From Pseudomonas sp. R5-89-07 (lineage in GTDB: Bacteria; Pseudomonadota; Gammaproteobacteria; Pseudomonadales; Pseudomonadaceae), in NCBI RefSeq assembly GCF_003851685.1, contig NZ_CP027727.1, forward strand, positions 4,588,001 to 4,652,000: DNA of 64,000 nucleotides. The letters run 5' to 3'. Shown here piece after piece: positions 1 through 8,092 of the stretch. The stretch's first letter is position 1. Every line of letters starts with the position of its first letter. The translations under genes were made by a program, and so were the position numbers. The notes beneath the pieces are model-generated. The model was not told the origin of the DNA and did not search any database. It was given only the letters and a program-made list of their open reading frames with translations.

Positions 1-1
1 C

Positions 2-247
2 GCTGATGAAGTACGTCAATTGGCGGCGCGTACCAGCGGCTCCACAGCGGAAATTTCCGGCATGATCGCCATGATCCAGGACGAAACCCGCCAGGCCATC
101 GACAGCATGGACGCTACCCGCGACCGCGCGGCTCAAGGCGTGGAGCTGGCCAATCAGGCCGGTACAGTGATCCTGCAGATTCGTGAAGGCACCAGCGAGG
201 CGGTGCAGGCCGTGAGCGCGTTCGCCAATGAGCGGGGCAACCGCTGA
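2..247 (+). CDS. Methyl-accepting chemotaxis protein, C-terminal fragment (5' end outside window)
   Basis: The frame is open from base 2 and ends at the TGA at 245-247. The visible 81 residues begin ADEVRQLAARTS, the conserved stretch just after the hairpin tip of chemoreceptor signalling domains that contact CheA/CheW, and continue into the descending coiled-coil helix. The ending (GVELANQAG, VILQIREGT) closely resembles the end of the double-PAS receptor at 28600-29919, so the missing part may have a similar architecture; that is inference. No CheB/CheR pentapeptide tether is present at the C-terminus. Sensor and membrane domains lie upstream of the window. Confidence 0.9.
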   Translation, partial: ADEVRQLAARTSGSTAEISGMIAMIQDETRQAIDSMDATRDRAAQGVELANQAGTVILQIREGTSEAVQAVSAFANERGNR

Positions 248-321
248 CCGCTTCTTCATGTGCCTCTCAGAGGGCTCGGTCTATAGTGCGTGATGCCCCA
301 CGCCACCGACTCGAGCCTGCC

Positions 322-840
322 ATGACCTCAGAAAAACCTGACCCAACCCCGGTCGACCACCTGCGCTTTCACCGAAGCCACGCTCACCTGGCGCCGACCT
401 TTGGCAACGATACCTTTGCCCTCAAGGCCGAAGCCTTTGCGCGCTTCTTTGGCACGCCAGCCTTCCTCGGCGCGCAAACTGCCATTGTGGTGCTGTGGGT
501 GGTGTTGAATATCACCGGCATCACCCACTTCGACGTTTACCCGTTCATCCTGCTCAACCTGGCCTTCAGCCTGCAGTCCGCTTACGCCGCGCCGCTGATC
601 CTGCTGGCCCAGACGCGCCAGGCCGCGCGCGACAAAGCCCAGTCCGACGCCGACGCGCAGCACCGCGAAGCACTGGCCACCGCCAACACCGCCCGCCAAG
701 CCCAGGCCGCACAGACCACCAAACAGCTGCTGGAGCTGTTGGAGCAAAACACGCGGCTGACGGAAATGACCAAACAGTTGACCGAACGCATCGAAACCCT
801 GACCTGTGAAATGCATGAGCACTTTGTGCGCAAAACCTAA
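322..840 (+). CDS. DUF1003 family inner-membrane protein
   Basis: This is a 172-residue protein if it starts at the ATG at 322; an in-frame codon at 286 exists but would add an unconserved-looking Arg-rich leader. Two hydrophobic segments are visible, around residues 45-65 (AIVVLWVVLNI) and 75-100 (PFILLNLAFSLQSAYAAPLILLA), followed by an Ala/Gln-rich, probably coiled-coil tail of about 70 residues. This layout matches the DUF1003 family of small membrane proteins, whose function is unknown. It is followed convergently by a LysR gene with the stop codons overlapping (837-840), so it is probably monocistronic. Confidence 0.75.
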   Translation: MTSEKPDPTPVDHLRFHRSHAHLAPTFGNDTFALKAEAFARFFGTPAFLGAQTAIVVLWVVLNITGITHFDVYPFILLNLAFSLQSAYAAPLILLAQTRQAARDKAQSDADAQHREALATANTARQAQAAQTTKQLLELLEQNTRLTEMTKQLTERIETLTCEMHEHFVRKT

Positions 841-1721
841 CTGCGCAGCCCGCGCACATGTCGCCCCAGCTCATCAAACAGCGTCACCACCGAACGCAAC
901 GCCCGACAGTCCGGGCGCGTCAGCAGCCACAGCGCCGTGTCGTGCCCTGCCAATGCAGGGCCCAGCGGATGCAACCCATCCCCGATCAGAAAGTCCGGCA
1001 ACGCCGCCACCCCCAGCCCGGCGCGTACCAGTTCGGTCACCGACTGCATGCTGTTGCAGCGATAACTGGGCCGTACGCCCGGCAGATGCTCACGGCGCCA
1101 GGCCACTGTGGGGTGATCGGGCAAAAAATCATCCGGCGCGATCCAGGCCAGGTCGCCCAGTTCACGGCCTGCATATTCACGGGCATAGTCGGCACTGGCA
1201 CACACCTGGTACGTCACCGTTCCCAGGCAACGCCCGACAAGATGCTCGGGCGGCTTGCGGGTCAGGCGCAGGGCGATATCCGCATCGCGACGGCTGAGGT
1301 TGGCAAAATCGTTGGAGGTGCTCAGCTCCAGGATCAACGCCGGGTAAGCCGTCATGAACCGGGCCAGGGCCGGCAGCAGCAGACCTTGCAGCACAGAGTC
1401 GGTACAGGTCAGGCGCACCGTGCCGCTGATCACTTCACCGCCCTGTTCCACACCGATGCGCGCGGCCTCCAGGGCCTGTTCGGCACGCTCGGCCTGCTGC
1501 GCCAAGTGATTGGCTAAACCGGTGGGCAGGTATCCAGCACGGCTTTTTTCAAACAGCGTCTGGCCAAGGGCCGCTTCCAGGCGCCGCACCGCCCGGAACA
1601 CCGTGGACACATCCACCCGCAGCAGCCCCGCCGCCCGCGCCAGGGTGCCGCCGCGAACCAGGGCGAGGATCAGCGACAGGTCGGGATAGTCGACTTGATA
1701 GTGCGCAGCTGCATTGAGCAT
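837..1721 (-). CDS. LysR-family transcriptional regulator
   Basis: A 294-residue LysR regulator if it starts at the ATG at 1721; an upstream in-frame ATG at 1784 would place the start in the divergent promoter and is less likely. The N-terminal winged helix-turn-helix is recognisable (DLSLILALVRGGTLARAAGLL, then VSTVFRAVRRLEAALG), followed by the two-lobed effector domain (SGTVRLTCTDS, RRDADIALRL, GLGVAALPDFL). It is divergent from the amidotransferase at 1802, its most likely target. A tandem direct repeat in the shared intergenic region is a candidate operator. The effector cannot be deduced. Confidence 0.88.
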   Translation of the reverse strand: MLNAAAHYQVDYPDLSLILALVRGGTLARAAGLLRVDVSTVFRAVRRLEAALGQTLFEKSRAGYLPTGLANHLAQQAERAEQALEAARIGVEQGGEVISGTVRLTCTDSVLQGLLLPALARFMTAYPALILELSTSNDFANLSRRDADIALRLTRKPPEHLVGRCLGTVTYQVCASADYAREYAGRELGDLAWIAPDDFLPDHPTVAWRREHLPGVRPSYRCNSMQSVTELVRAGLGVAALPDFLIGDGLHPLGPALAGHDTALWLLTRPDCRALRSVVTLFDELGRHVRGLRS

Positions 1722-1728
1722 GTGGGAA

Positions 1729-1758
1729 AACGCCAATATTGATTGCGTGAACGCCAAT
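1729..1758. promoter_or_regulatory. Tandem direct repeat in the LysR/amidotransferase divergent promoter
   Basis: The nonamer AACGCCAAT occurs at 1729-1737 and again at 1750-1758, 21 bp apart, which puts both copies on the same helix face. The repeat lies in the only gap between the divergent LysR gene and the amidotransferase gene, so it is a plausible operator for the adjacent LysR protein. No footprint is known to me. Confidence 0.45.
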
Positions 1759-1801
1759 CTATAGTGCCCCTCAGGACACCACAAGCCATGGGATGCACAC
1801 G

Positions 1802-2509
1802 ATGAATGACGCCCCGCTGCACCTCGCCCTGATCGGCGATTACAACCCTGATGTGATTGCGCACCAGGCCATCCCCGTCGCGCTGCAACAAGCCGCCCGA
1901 GTCCTGAACCTAAGCGTCAACGCGCAATGGCTGGACACCGACACCATCACCTCCACGGCCTCGCTGCACGGGTTCGACGGTTTCTGGTGCGTGCCCGCCA
2001 GCCCTTACCGCGACATCGACGGCGCACTGCGGGCCATTCGGTTTGCCCGCGAACAGCGGCGGCCTTTCCTCGGCACCTGTGGTGGTTTTCAACACGCGGT
2101 GCTGGAATATGCCCGCAACGTGCTCGGCTGGGCAGATGCCGAACACGGCGAGTTGGCACCGGACGCTCGGCGCGCCGTCATCACACCCTTGAGTTGCGCA
2201 CTGGTAGAAGCAAGCGACGCCATACGCCTGGCGCCCTACACCCGTATCGCTGAAGCCTATGGCAGCCTGGATATCCACGAAGGCTATCATTGCCGCTACG
2301 GCATGAACCCCGAGTTCGCTCACGCCCTGCTCGAAGGAGAGTTGATTGCCAGCGGCCATGACACTGCAGGCGACCTTCGAGCGATGGAGCTGCTGAACCA
2401 CCCGTTTTTCGTCGCCACCCTGTTCCAACCCGAACGCGCCGCCCTCAAAGGCACCACGCCGCCGCTGGCACTTGCCCTGCTCAAGGCGTGCCAGGAGGCC
2501 TGCGCATGA
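1802..2509 (+). CDS. CTP-synthase-like class I glutamine amidotransferase domain protein
   Basis: A stand-alone GATase1 domain of 235 residues that resembles the C-terminal half of CTP synthase but lacks the synthetase half. The nucleophile elbow GTCGGFQ is present at about residue 93 (Cys93), and HEGYHCRYGMNPEF matches the CTP synthase ERHRHRYE region. The usual C-terminal HPE, which carries the other two triad residues, reads FQPE: Gln replaces His while Glu is kept. Glutaminase activity is therefore uncertain. An alternative ATG lies at 1793. The stop overlaps the start of the next gene (ATGA), so the two are translationally coupled. The substrate is unknown. Confidence 0.8.
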   Translation: MNDAPLHLALIGDYNPDVIAHQAIPVALQQAARVLNLSVNAQWLDTDTITSTASLHGFDGFWCVPASPYRDIDGALRAIRFAREQRRPFLGTCGGFQHAVLEYARNVLGWADAEHGELAPDARRAVITPLSCALVEASDAIRLAPYTRIAEAYGSLDIHEGYHCRYGMNPEFAHALLEGELIASGHDTAGDLRAMELLNHPFFVATLFQPERAALKGTTPPLALALLKACQEACA

Positions 2510-2826
2510 TCGCCCAGACTCCCGCTGCCCCCTATTACGCAGTGATATTCAGCTCACTGCGCAGCGATGGCGATCAGGGCTACGGCCAGGCCGCCACGCG
2601 CATGCTGGAACTGGCGCGTGAACAGCCGGGGTTTCTCGGCGTGGAGTCGGCGCGGGAAGATGGGCTGGGGATCACTGTGTCCTACTGGAGCAGCGAAGCG
2701 GCGATCCTCGCCTGGAAACAGCAGGCCGAGCATCGGCAAGTACGCGAGCAAGGACGCGCCCTCTGGTACACGGCGTTTCATACCCGCGTGTGCAAGGTGG
2801 AACGGGCCTATGCCTTCCACGGATGA
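2506..2826 (+). CDS. Antibiotic biosynthesis monooxygenase (ABM) fold protein
   Basis: A 106-residue dimeric alpha/beta-barrel type protein. YYAVIFSSLRSDGDQGYGQAA starts the first strand, then PGFLGVESAR and VSYWSSEAAILAWKQQAEHR follow, typical of ABM/DUF4188-like small proteins. Heme-degrading and quinol monooxygenase relatives share this fold, but the catalytic role here cannot be assigned. The ATG at 2506 overlaps the stop of the amidotransferase gene by four bases, so the two proteins are probably made together and may act on the same compound. An in-frame ATG at 2488 is rejected because it lies deeper inside the upstream gene. Confidence 0.75.
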   Translation: MIAQTPAAPYYAVIFSSLRSDGDQGYGQAATRMLELAREQPGFLGVESAREDGLGITVSYWSSEAAILAWKQQAEHRQVREQGRALWYTAFHTRVCKVERAYAFHG

Positions 2827-2852
2827 TGATCTTTGTCTGCAAACCTGCGCGC

Positions 2853-3176
2853 TTAACTGACCAGGCTGCGTAACGCACTGATCTGCGGGATCTCGACCCG
2901 GCGCATGTAGACCCGCAGCGGCTCGCTGATGTTGATGCGCTCGTCAATGTGCTGGTCCAGCAGCAATTGAATGCGCGCACGCGACAGGGTCATGGTGTGA
3001 TCGGCAGCCGGTACCCAGACGAATTCGGCGGTGGGAATGATGCCGTCATCGGCCACGTCCATGCCGAAGGCATCTTCGCTGAAACGCACAATGTACTGAT
3101 CAGTCTTGCGGTTCAGGCCGACAAAGCCGTGGAGTTGGTCGGCGGCCTGGCAGATAAGCTCGGAAGTGATGCGCAT
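2853..3176 (-). CDS. DUF2025 family conserved Pseudomonas protein
   Basis: A 107-residue protein starting MRITSELICQAADQLHGFVG and ending in the IPQISALRSLVS region. I recognise it as the DUF2025 family, to which P. aeruginosa PA1123 belongs by recollection. Function is unknown. The ATG at 3176 is preceded by a GTGAGG ribosome binding site six bases upstream, better than the in-frame ATG at 3188. There is no signal peptide or membrane helix. The composition is acidic, with several conserved aromatic residues. It is convergent with the ABM-fold gene and stands alone. Confidence 0.75.
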   Translation of the reverse strand: MRITSELICQAADQLHGFVGLNRKTDQYIVRFSEDAFGMDVADDGIIPTAEFVWVPAADHTMTLSRARIQLLLDQHIDERINISEPLRVYMRRVEIPQISALRSLVS

Positions 3177-3409
3177 GGTAAACCTCACTGAAAAGTCCTA
3201 CTCGGACTGGAAAGATGGTTTACACGCGTGGCAGGAAATACCGCCCTCTAACGGGGCGGCTTCGGCTAAGAGTACTGCAATGCATCACAAAAAAAACCCA
3301 CAAAAATGGGCCGCGCGCACGTTAATGTCGGTTTGGTGATAGCGCCTTTCGCAATCAGTTGTTAAAAAGGACACCTTCTCAAAGTTACCTCCACGAAAGG
3401 ACTTCGCAT

Positions 3410-4561
3410 ATGCCTGTCACGTTTACCAACGGCCCGGTGCCCGCAACCCTAGGGAGTGCCTTGCTGCTGGCACTGATGCTCGGCATTGCCCCTGCACAGG
3501 CTGCCGACCCGATCAGCCCGGCTGAACTGGCGACAAACGAAGGCATCCCCTACCCTGCCGTGATCGCCCACCGTGGCGCCTCCTATGACGCTCCCGAGTC
3601 CACCGCCGCGGCTTACAAAGTCGCGCGCGACCTGGGCGCCGACTACCTGGAACTGGACCTGCAGCGCAGCAAGGACGGCGTGCTGTTCGCCCTGCACGAC
3701 AACAACCTGCAACGCACCACCGACGTGGCGACCAAGTTCCCCGAGCGCAAAGACGCGCCAGCCAACGAATTCACTTGGAAAGAGCTGCAAACCCTCGACG
3801 CCGGCAGCTGGTTCAACGCCGCCTACCCGGACCGCGCACGCCCTGGTTTCGTCGGCCTGAAAATCCAGAGCCTGGATGACATCATCAAGATCGCCGAAGG
3901 CAATCCGCAGCACAAACCCGGCCTGTACATCGAGACCAAGGAGCCCAAGCAATTCCCGGGCATCGAGGCCGACCTGAAAAACAAGCTGCTGGACAAAGGC
4001 TGGCTGAGCTCCGCCGGCTCCAAGCTGGGCAAGAGCAACACCGGTGTCGGCCAAGGCAAAGGCCGCGTGGTGCTGCAGACCTTCGAAGTGGCCAGCCTGA
4101 AAGAACTGCAGCAAGAAATGCCCAACACGCCGAAAATCCTGCTGTTGTGGGTCGGTGAAGGCAGCATTGAGCCGAAGTCCAAAGTAAGCTTCGCCGAGTC
4201 TGGCGAACCGACCAAAGCCGCCTACTACGCCAAGCAGGAACCAAAGGATGCGGCCGAGTTCGAAAAATGGGTTGACCAGGCCAAGAGCCTCGGCGCCATC
4301 GGCACCGGCCCTTCGGCCGAGCTGACCGACCATGGCGACCAGAGCTACACCGACCTGGTCAAACCTGAAATGAACAAGCTGACACACGACAAGGGCCTGT
4401 TGGTGCACGTGTACACCGTGGATGAGCCGGTCGATTTCGACAAAGTGATGAAAGCCGGCGTCGATGGCATCTTCACCAACCGCGCGGCCGAACTGCTGAA
4501 GTTCTACAAGCGCTGGCCGTCGTCCAGCGTGCAGGACCTGCTGAGCGACCATAAGTACTGA
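3410..4561 (+). CDS. glpQ: Periplasmic glycerophosphodiester phosphodiesterase
   Basis: A 383-residue enzyme that hydrolyses glycerophosphodiesters to glycerol-3-phosphate and an alcohol, allowing use of phospholipid head-group material as phosphate or carbon. Residues 1-31 form a signal peptide ending AQA|AD. The GDPD domain follows: HRGAS at about 54 (catalytic His and metal site), EST at 63, the ELD metal ligands at 81-83 and HDN at 96 (second catalytic His). The C-terminal block VHVYTVDEPVDFDKVM, GVDGIFTNRA closes the TIM barrel. The ATG at 3410 has a GAAAGGA site upstream; the earlier in-frame codon at 3359 lacks one. The gene is monocistronic. Confidence 0.9.
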   Translation: MPVTFTNGPVPATLGSALLLALMLGIAPAQAADPISPAELATNEGIPYPAVIAHRGASYDAPESTAAAYKVARDLGADYLELDLQRSKDGVLFALHDNNLQRTTDVATKFPERKDAPANEFTWKELQTLDAGSWFNAAYPDRARPGFVGLKIQSLDDIIKIAEGNPQHKPGLYIETKEPKQFPGIEADLKNKLLDKGWLSSAGSKLGKSNTGVGQGKGRVVLQTFEVASLKELQQEMPNTPKILLLWVGEGSIEPKSKVSFAESGEPTKAAYYAKQEPKDAAEFEKWVDQAKSLGAIGTGPSAELTDHGDQSYTDLVKPEMNKLTHDKGLLVHVYTVDEPVDFDKVMKAGVDGIFTNRAAELLKFYKRWPSSSVQDLLSDHKY

Positions 4562-4652
4562 GTCGTTTGTGTCAGCGAGCCATTAAGCGTGAATTAAGTT
4601 GCGCCGGTTAATCTGGCGCCACTTAAACAGCTCAACCCAAAGGACACACACC

Positions 4653-4961
4653 ATGAAAACTTTGACCGCTCTGTTCGCCGCCACCGCCCTGACCCTGACT
4701 GCCGGCTTGGCACAGGCTGATGTTCGCCCGGATCAGATTGAAGGTCTGCTCAAGTCCGGTGCCGTGAAGCCATTCGATCAACTGAACGCTGCGGCCGTCG
4801 CCAAACACCCAGGCGCCACCATTAACGACACCGAGCTAGACCACAACAACAGCGGCGTATTGGTCTACGAAGTCGAACTGACCGACACTGCCGGTAAGCA
4901 ATTTGATGTCAAGCTCGACGCCAAGACCGGTGCCGTGCTGGAAGACAAGCAAGACACCTGA
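4653..4961 (+). CDS. Small periplasmic PepSY-domain-like protein
   Basis: A 102-residue protein with a clear signal peptide (MKTLTALFAATALTLTAGLAQA, cleavage after about residue 22). The mature part of about 80 residues ends VYEVELTDTAGKQFDVKLDAKTG, the typical final strands of a PepSY domain, in which side chains point to periplasmic inhibitor or calcium-binding roles. The molecular target is unknown. The start at 4653 follows an AAAGGACAC site. A strong rho-independent terminator lies 13 bases after the stop. Confidence 0.8.
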   Translation: MKTLTALFAATALTLTAGLAQADVRPDQIEGLLKSGAVKPFDQLNAAAVAKHPGATINDTELDHNNSGVLVYEVELTDTAGKQFDVKLDAKTGAVLEDKQDT

Positions 4962-4973
4962 GTTCGATCCCCC

Positions 4974-5007
4974 AAAAACGCGCCACCTTCGGGTGGCGCG
5001 TTTTTTT
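4974..5007 (+). terminator. Rho-independent terminator
   Basis: A 9-bp GC-rich perfect stem (CGCGCCACC, loop TTCG, GGTGGCGCG) at 4979-5000 is followed by seven T residues. It ends transcription of the PepSY-like gene and separates it from the ZntB-like gene. Confidence 0.9.
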
Positions 5008-5109
5008 ATGGCCGCTCGCCAAACCGTCACATAACCGTCATCCCGCCTTGCAATTATTTGCGCATGCGAACCTGTGAAACTTCCTACAGGCGCTTTCTTG
5101 CGAGCCACC

Positions 5110-6132
5110 ATGAACCACAGCATTGACCACAGCCACCAGGATTCGGATCTGTTTGGCCTGCTTTACGGTTTCCGCTTCCTGCCCGGTGAAAAAGCTGAGC
5201 AGATTGATTCGGCCACGGCGCTCAGGGCGCTGCAGCAGCCCACCGATCCAGAAGAGTTTCTCTGGCTGCACTTGAACCTGGCTCATGCCGCGTGTGAACG
5301 CTGGATGCAGGCGCACCTGGAGCTGCCCGAGGAGTTTTTCGAGGCTTTGCACGAAGGCTCGCGCTCGACGCGCATCGAGCACGTCGATTCAGCCTTGCTG
5401 GCGGTGGTCAACGACGTGGTGTTCAATTTCAGCAGCCTGGTATCGTCGGACATTTCCACGTTGTGGGTATGCGCGCGCAGCCGCTTGCTGATCAGTGCGC
5501 GCCTGCAACCGCTGCACTCGGTGGATAAATTGCGCTCGTCGGTCAAAGCCGGTGAACGCTTCCGCTCGCCGCTGGAATTGCTGGTGCATTTACTGCGCGA
5601 CCAGGGCGAAGTGCTGACGCAGATCGTGCGCAAGACCAGCCTCAGTGTCGACCAGATCGAAGACCAGTTGCTGTCCTCGCGCCTGTCCACCAACCGTGCC
5701 GAACTCGGTGCCGCGCGCCGCGTGCTGGTGCGCTTGCAACGCCTGCTGGCGCTGGAACCGGGCTCACTGTTGCGCCTGCTCAACCGGCCGCCGCAATGGC
5801 TGCAAAAGGAAGACGTTAAGGAGTTGCGCAAATCCACCGAAGAGTTCGCGCTGATCATCAACGACCTGACGGCCCTGGGCGAGCGCATCAAGTTGCTGCA
5901 GGAAGAAATCGCCGCCAACCTCAACGAACAGAGCAACCGCACGTTGTTCACCCTCACCGTGGTGACGGTGCTGGCGCTGCCGATCAACATCATCGCCGGC
6001 TTTTTCGGCATGAACGTCGGTGGGGTGCCGCTTTCTACCGACCCGGAGGGGTTCTGGATTCTGGTGGCCTTGGTGGCGACGTTTACCTTGATTGCCGGGC
6101 GCTGGGCGTTCAGGAAACGCACGGATTACTGA
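5110..6132 (+). CDS. zntB: CorA-family divalent cation transporter, ZntB type
   Basis: A 340-residue inner-membrane protein of the CorA/ZntB (2-TM-GxN) family. The long N-terminal cytoplasmic domain carries LHLNLAHAACERWM and the helical stalk region. The two C-terminal membrane helices are LFTLTVVTVLALPINIIAGF and WILVALVATFTLIAGRWAF, with the signature GMN following the first (GFFGMNVGG), where pentamers form the pore. ZntB proteins move zinc and CorA proteins move magnesium; the sequence resembles ZntB more, but ion preference is inference. I prefer the ATG at 5110 over the in-frame codon at 5074. No partner gene adjoins it. Confidence 0.88.
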   Translation: MNHSIDHSHQDSDLFGLLYGFRFLPGEKAEQIDSATALRALQQPTDPEEFLWLHLNLAHAACERWMQAHLELPEEFFEALHEGSRSTRIEHVDSALLAVVNDVVFNFSSLVSSDISTLWVCARSRLLISARLQPLHSVDKLRSSVKAGERFRSPLELLVHLLRDQGEVLTQIVRKTSLSVDQIEDQLLSSRLSTNRAELGAARRVLVRLQRLLALEPGSLLRLLNRPPQWLQKEDVKELRKSTEEFALIINDLTALGERIKLLQEEIAANLNEQSNRTLFTLTVVTVLALPINIIAGFFGMNVGGVPLSTDPEGFWILVALVATFTLIAGRWAFRKRTDY

Positions 6133-6193
6133 GACTCAACCTGCGGAAACGAGCGTGCTCGCGGATGCGGCATGCATTGCCCGGACTGACGCT

Positions 6194-6258
6194 ATCGCAG
6201 GCAAGCCAGCGCCCACATTGGAATGCAGCCCCCTGTGGGAGCCGGGCTTGCCCGCGAT
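6194..6258. repeat. REP pair (GTGGGAGCCGGGCTTGCCCGCGAT type)
   Basis: Two imperfectly matched inverted REP half-sites, 6194-6218 and 6235-6258, are separated by a short spacer. The second copy has the core GGGAGCCGGGCTTGCCCGCG. The rest of the 293-bp gap between the zntB-like and pit genes holds no further open frame that I support. Confidence 0.75.
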
Positions 6259-6425
6259 GAGGCCCTCAAGGCCAGAACAGTTTCAAGGCTTGCACCGCCT
6301 GCAGGAACCGCAGGTTTAATAGACCAGCGGCGCACGCATCCGCCTAAACACTGACCTGCCGCAGCATCTCTGTAACATTCTGCAATGATCATGGGAGACA
6401 TCCTTCCCACACTGGATGCTCCGGC

Positions 6426-8042
6426 ATGGCCACCCCTTCCCTGACTGCCTCCCCCCACGTATCACCCGCAGCCCCTAAACCCCGGCTGGACACCAAGCCC
6501 GGCCTGGTGACGGTGATCCTGTTCTTCGCCGTACTCGCCATGGGCCTGTTGTTCACCGCCTACAGCCTGATGCACGACATGCATGAACTGGGCACGGTGG
6601 TCACCACCTGGACACCGTTCCTGCTGCTGGGCGTGGCGCTGTTGATCGCCCTGGGCTTCGAATTCGTCAACGGTTTTCATGACACCGCCAACGCAGTGGC
6701 CACGGTGATCTACACCAACTCGCTGCCGCCGCATTTCGCGGTGGTGTGGTCGGGCTTTTTCAACTTCCTCGGCGTGCTGCTTTCCAGCGGTGCGGTGGCG
6801 TTCGGCATCATCGCCCTGCTGCCGGTCGAGCTGATCCTGCAGGTGGGCTCATCCGCGGGGTTTGCCATGATCTTTGCCCTGCTGATCGCCGCGATCCTGT
6901 GGAACCTGGGTACCTGGTGGCTGGGTTTGCCGGCGTCGTCGTCGCACACGCTGATCGGCTCGATCATCGGCGTCGGCGTGGCGAACGCCTTGATGCATGG
7001 CCGCGATGGCACCAGCGGTGTGGATTGGAGCCAGGCCGCCAAGATCGGTTACGCGTTGCTGCTGTCACCCCTGATCGGCTTCGCGTTTGCCGCCTTGCTG
7101 TTGCTGGCCCTGCGCGCCTTCGTGAAAAATCGCGCGCTGTACAAGGCGCCCAAGGGCGATACCCCGCCGCCGTGGTGGATTCGCGGCATGCTGATCGTCA
7201 CCTGCACTGGCGTGTCGTTCGCCCACGGCTCCAACGATGGGCAAAAAGGCATGGGCCTGATCATGCTGATCCTGGTGGGCACCCTGCCGATGGCCTATGC
7301 GCTGAACCGCACCATGCCCGCCGACCAGTCGCTGCAATTTGCCGCCGTCGCCGAGGTGACCCAGGCCGCGTTGGTAAAGGCCGCACCGCAGCCGGCACCT
7401 GCCGACTCCCGCGCGACCTTGTCGACCTACGTGCGCACCAAGGAAGCCACGCCGGAACTGGTGCCCGCCCTCGCCGCCATCACCGGACACATCGGCAGCG
7501 AAGTCAAAAGCTATGGCTCCCTCGCCGCGGTACCGGCTGAGGCGGTGGGCAACGTGCGCAACGACATGTACCTGACCAGCGAAACCATTCGGTTGATGGA
7601 CAAGGGCAAGGTCGGCCAATTCGACGCCGACACCCAGGGCAAGCTGCAGTTGTTCAAGCAACAGATCGACAATGCCACACGCTTTATCCCGCTGTGGGTC
7701 AAGATCGCCGTGGCCATCGCCCTGGGGCTTGGCACCATGGTCGGCTGGAAGCGCATCGTGGTAACGGTCGGGGAAAAGATCGGCAAGACCCACCTGACCT
7801 ACGCCCAAGGCGCGTCGGCCGAAACCGTGGCGATGCTGACCATCGGCGCAGCCGACATGTTCGGCTTGCCGGTGTCGACCACCCATGTGCTGTCATCCGG
7901 TGTGGCCGGGACCATGGTGGCTAACGGGGGTGGTTTGCAGATGCGCACCATCCGCAATCTGTTGATGGCGTGGGTGCTGACGTTGCCGGCGGCGATTGTG
8001 TTGTCAGGCAGCTTGTACTGGCTGTTCACCCAATTGTTCTGA
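6426..8042 (+). CDS. pit: Low-affinity inorganic phosphate transporter, Pit family
   Basis: A 538-residue polytopic permease. FEFVNGFHDTANAVATVIYT in the N-terminal half is the first Pit signature, and VSFAHGSNDGQKGMGLI is its inverted-repeat partner. A further block, LTIGAADMFGLPVSTTHVLSSGVAGTM, lies near the C-terminus. Pit transporters import phosphate as a neutral metal-phosphate with protons. A hydrophilic loop of about 120 residues between the halves (around residues 300-420) is typical of the gamma-proteobacterial PitA/PitB subfamily. It is monocistronic and is followed by a long hairpin shared with the convergent pxpC gene. Confidence 0.93.
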   Translation: MATPSLTASPHVSPAAPKPRLDTKPGLVTVILFFAVLAMGLLFTAYSLMHDMHELGTVVTTWTPFLLLGVALLIALGFEFVNGFHDTANAVATVIYTNSLPPHFAVVWSGFFNFLGVLLSSGAVAFGIIALLPVELILQVGSSAGFAMIFALLIAAILWNLGTWWLGLPASSSHTLIGSIIGVGVANALMHGRDGTSGVDWSQAAKIGYALLLSPLIGFAFAALLLLALRAFVKNRALYKAPKGDTPPPWWIRGMLIVTCTGVSFAHGSNDGQKGMGLIMLILVGTLPMAYALNRTMPADQSLQFAAVAEVTQAALVKAAPQPAPADSRATLSTYVRTKEATPELVPALAAITGHIGSEVKSYGSLAAVPAEAVGNVRNDMYLTSETIRLMDKGKVGQFDADTQGKLQLFKQQIDNATRFIPLWVKIAVAIALGLGTMVGWKRIVVTVGEKIGKTHLTYAQGASAETVAMLTIGAADMFGLPVSTTHVLSSGVAGTMVANGGGLQMRTIRNLLMAWVLTLPAAIVLSGSLYWLFTQLF

Positions 8043-8092
8043 CACAACAGGGAGATGTGGGAGCCAGCGCCCACATTACCCTGTTGTGTGTC
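8041..8092. repeat. Long stacked hairpin between convergent pit and pxpC
   Basis: Outer arms ACACAACAGGG (8042-8052) and CCCTGTTGTGT (8079-8089) pair perfectly. Inner arms ATGTGGG (8055-8061) and CCCACAT (8070-8076) continue the stem over a REP-like loop. The structure fills the whole gap and reaches into the stop codons of both genes, so it probably acts as a bidirectional terminator or mRNA 3'-end stabiliser. Confidence 0.75.

Noticed and set aside
3449..4552. Minus-strand frame of 367 residues opposite glpQ
   Set aside because: Antisense shadow of a well-defined secreted phosphodiesterase; Phe/Gly/Val-rich with no domain.
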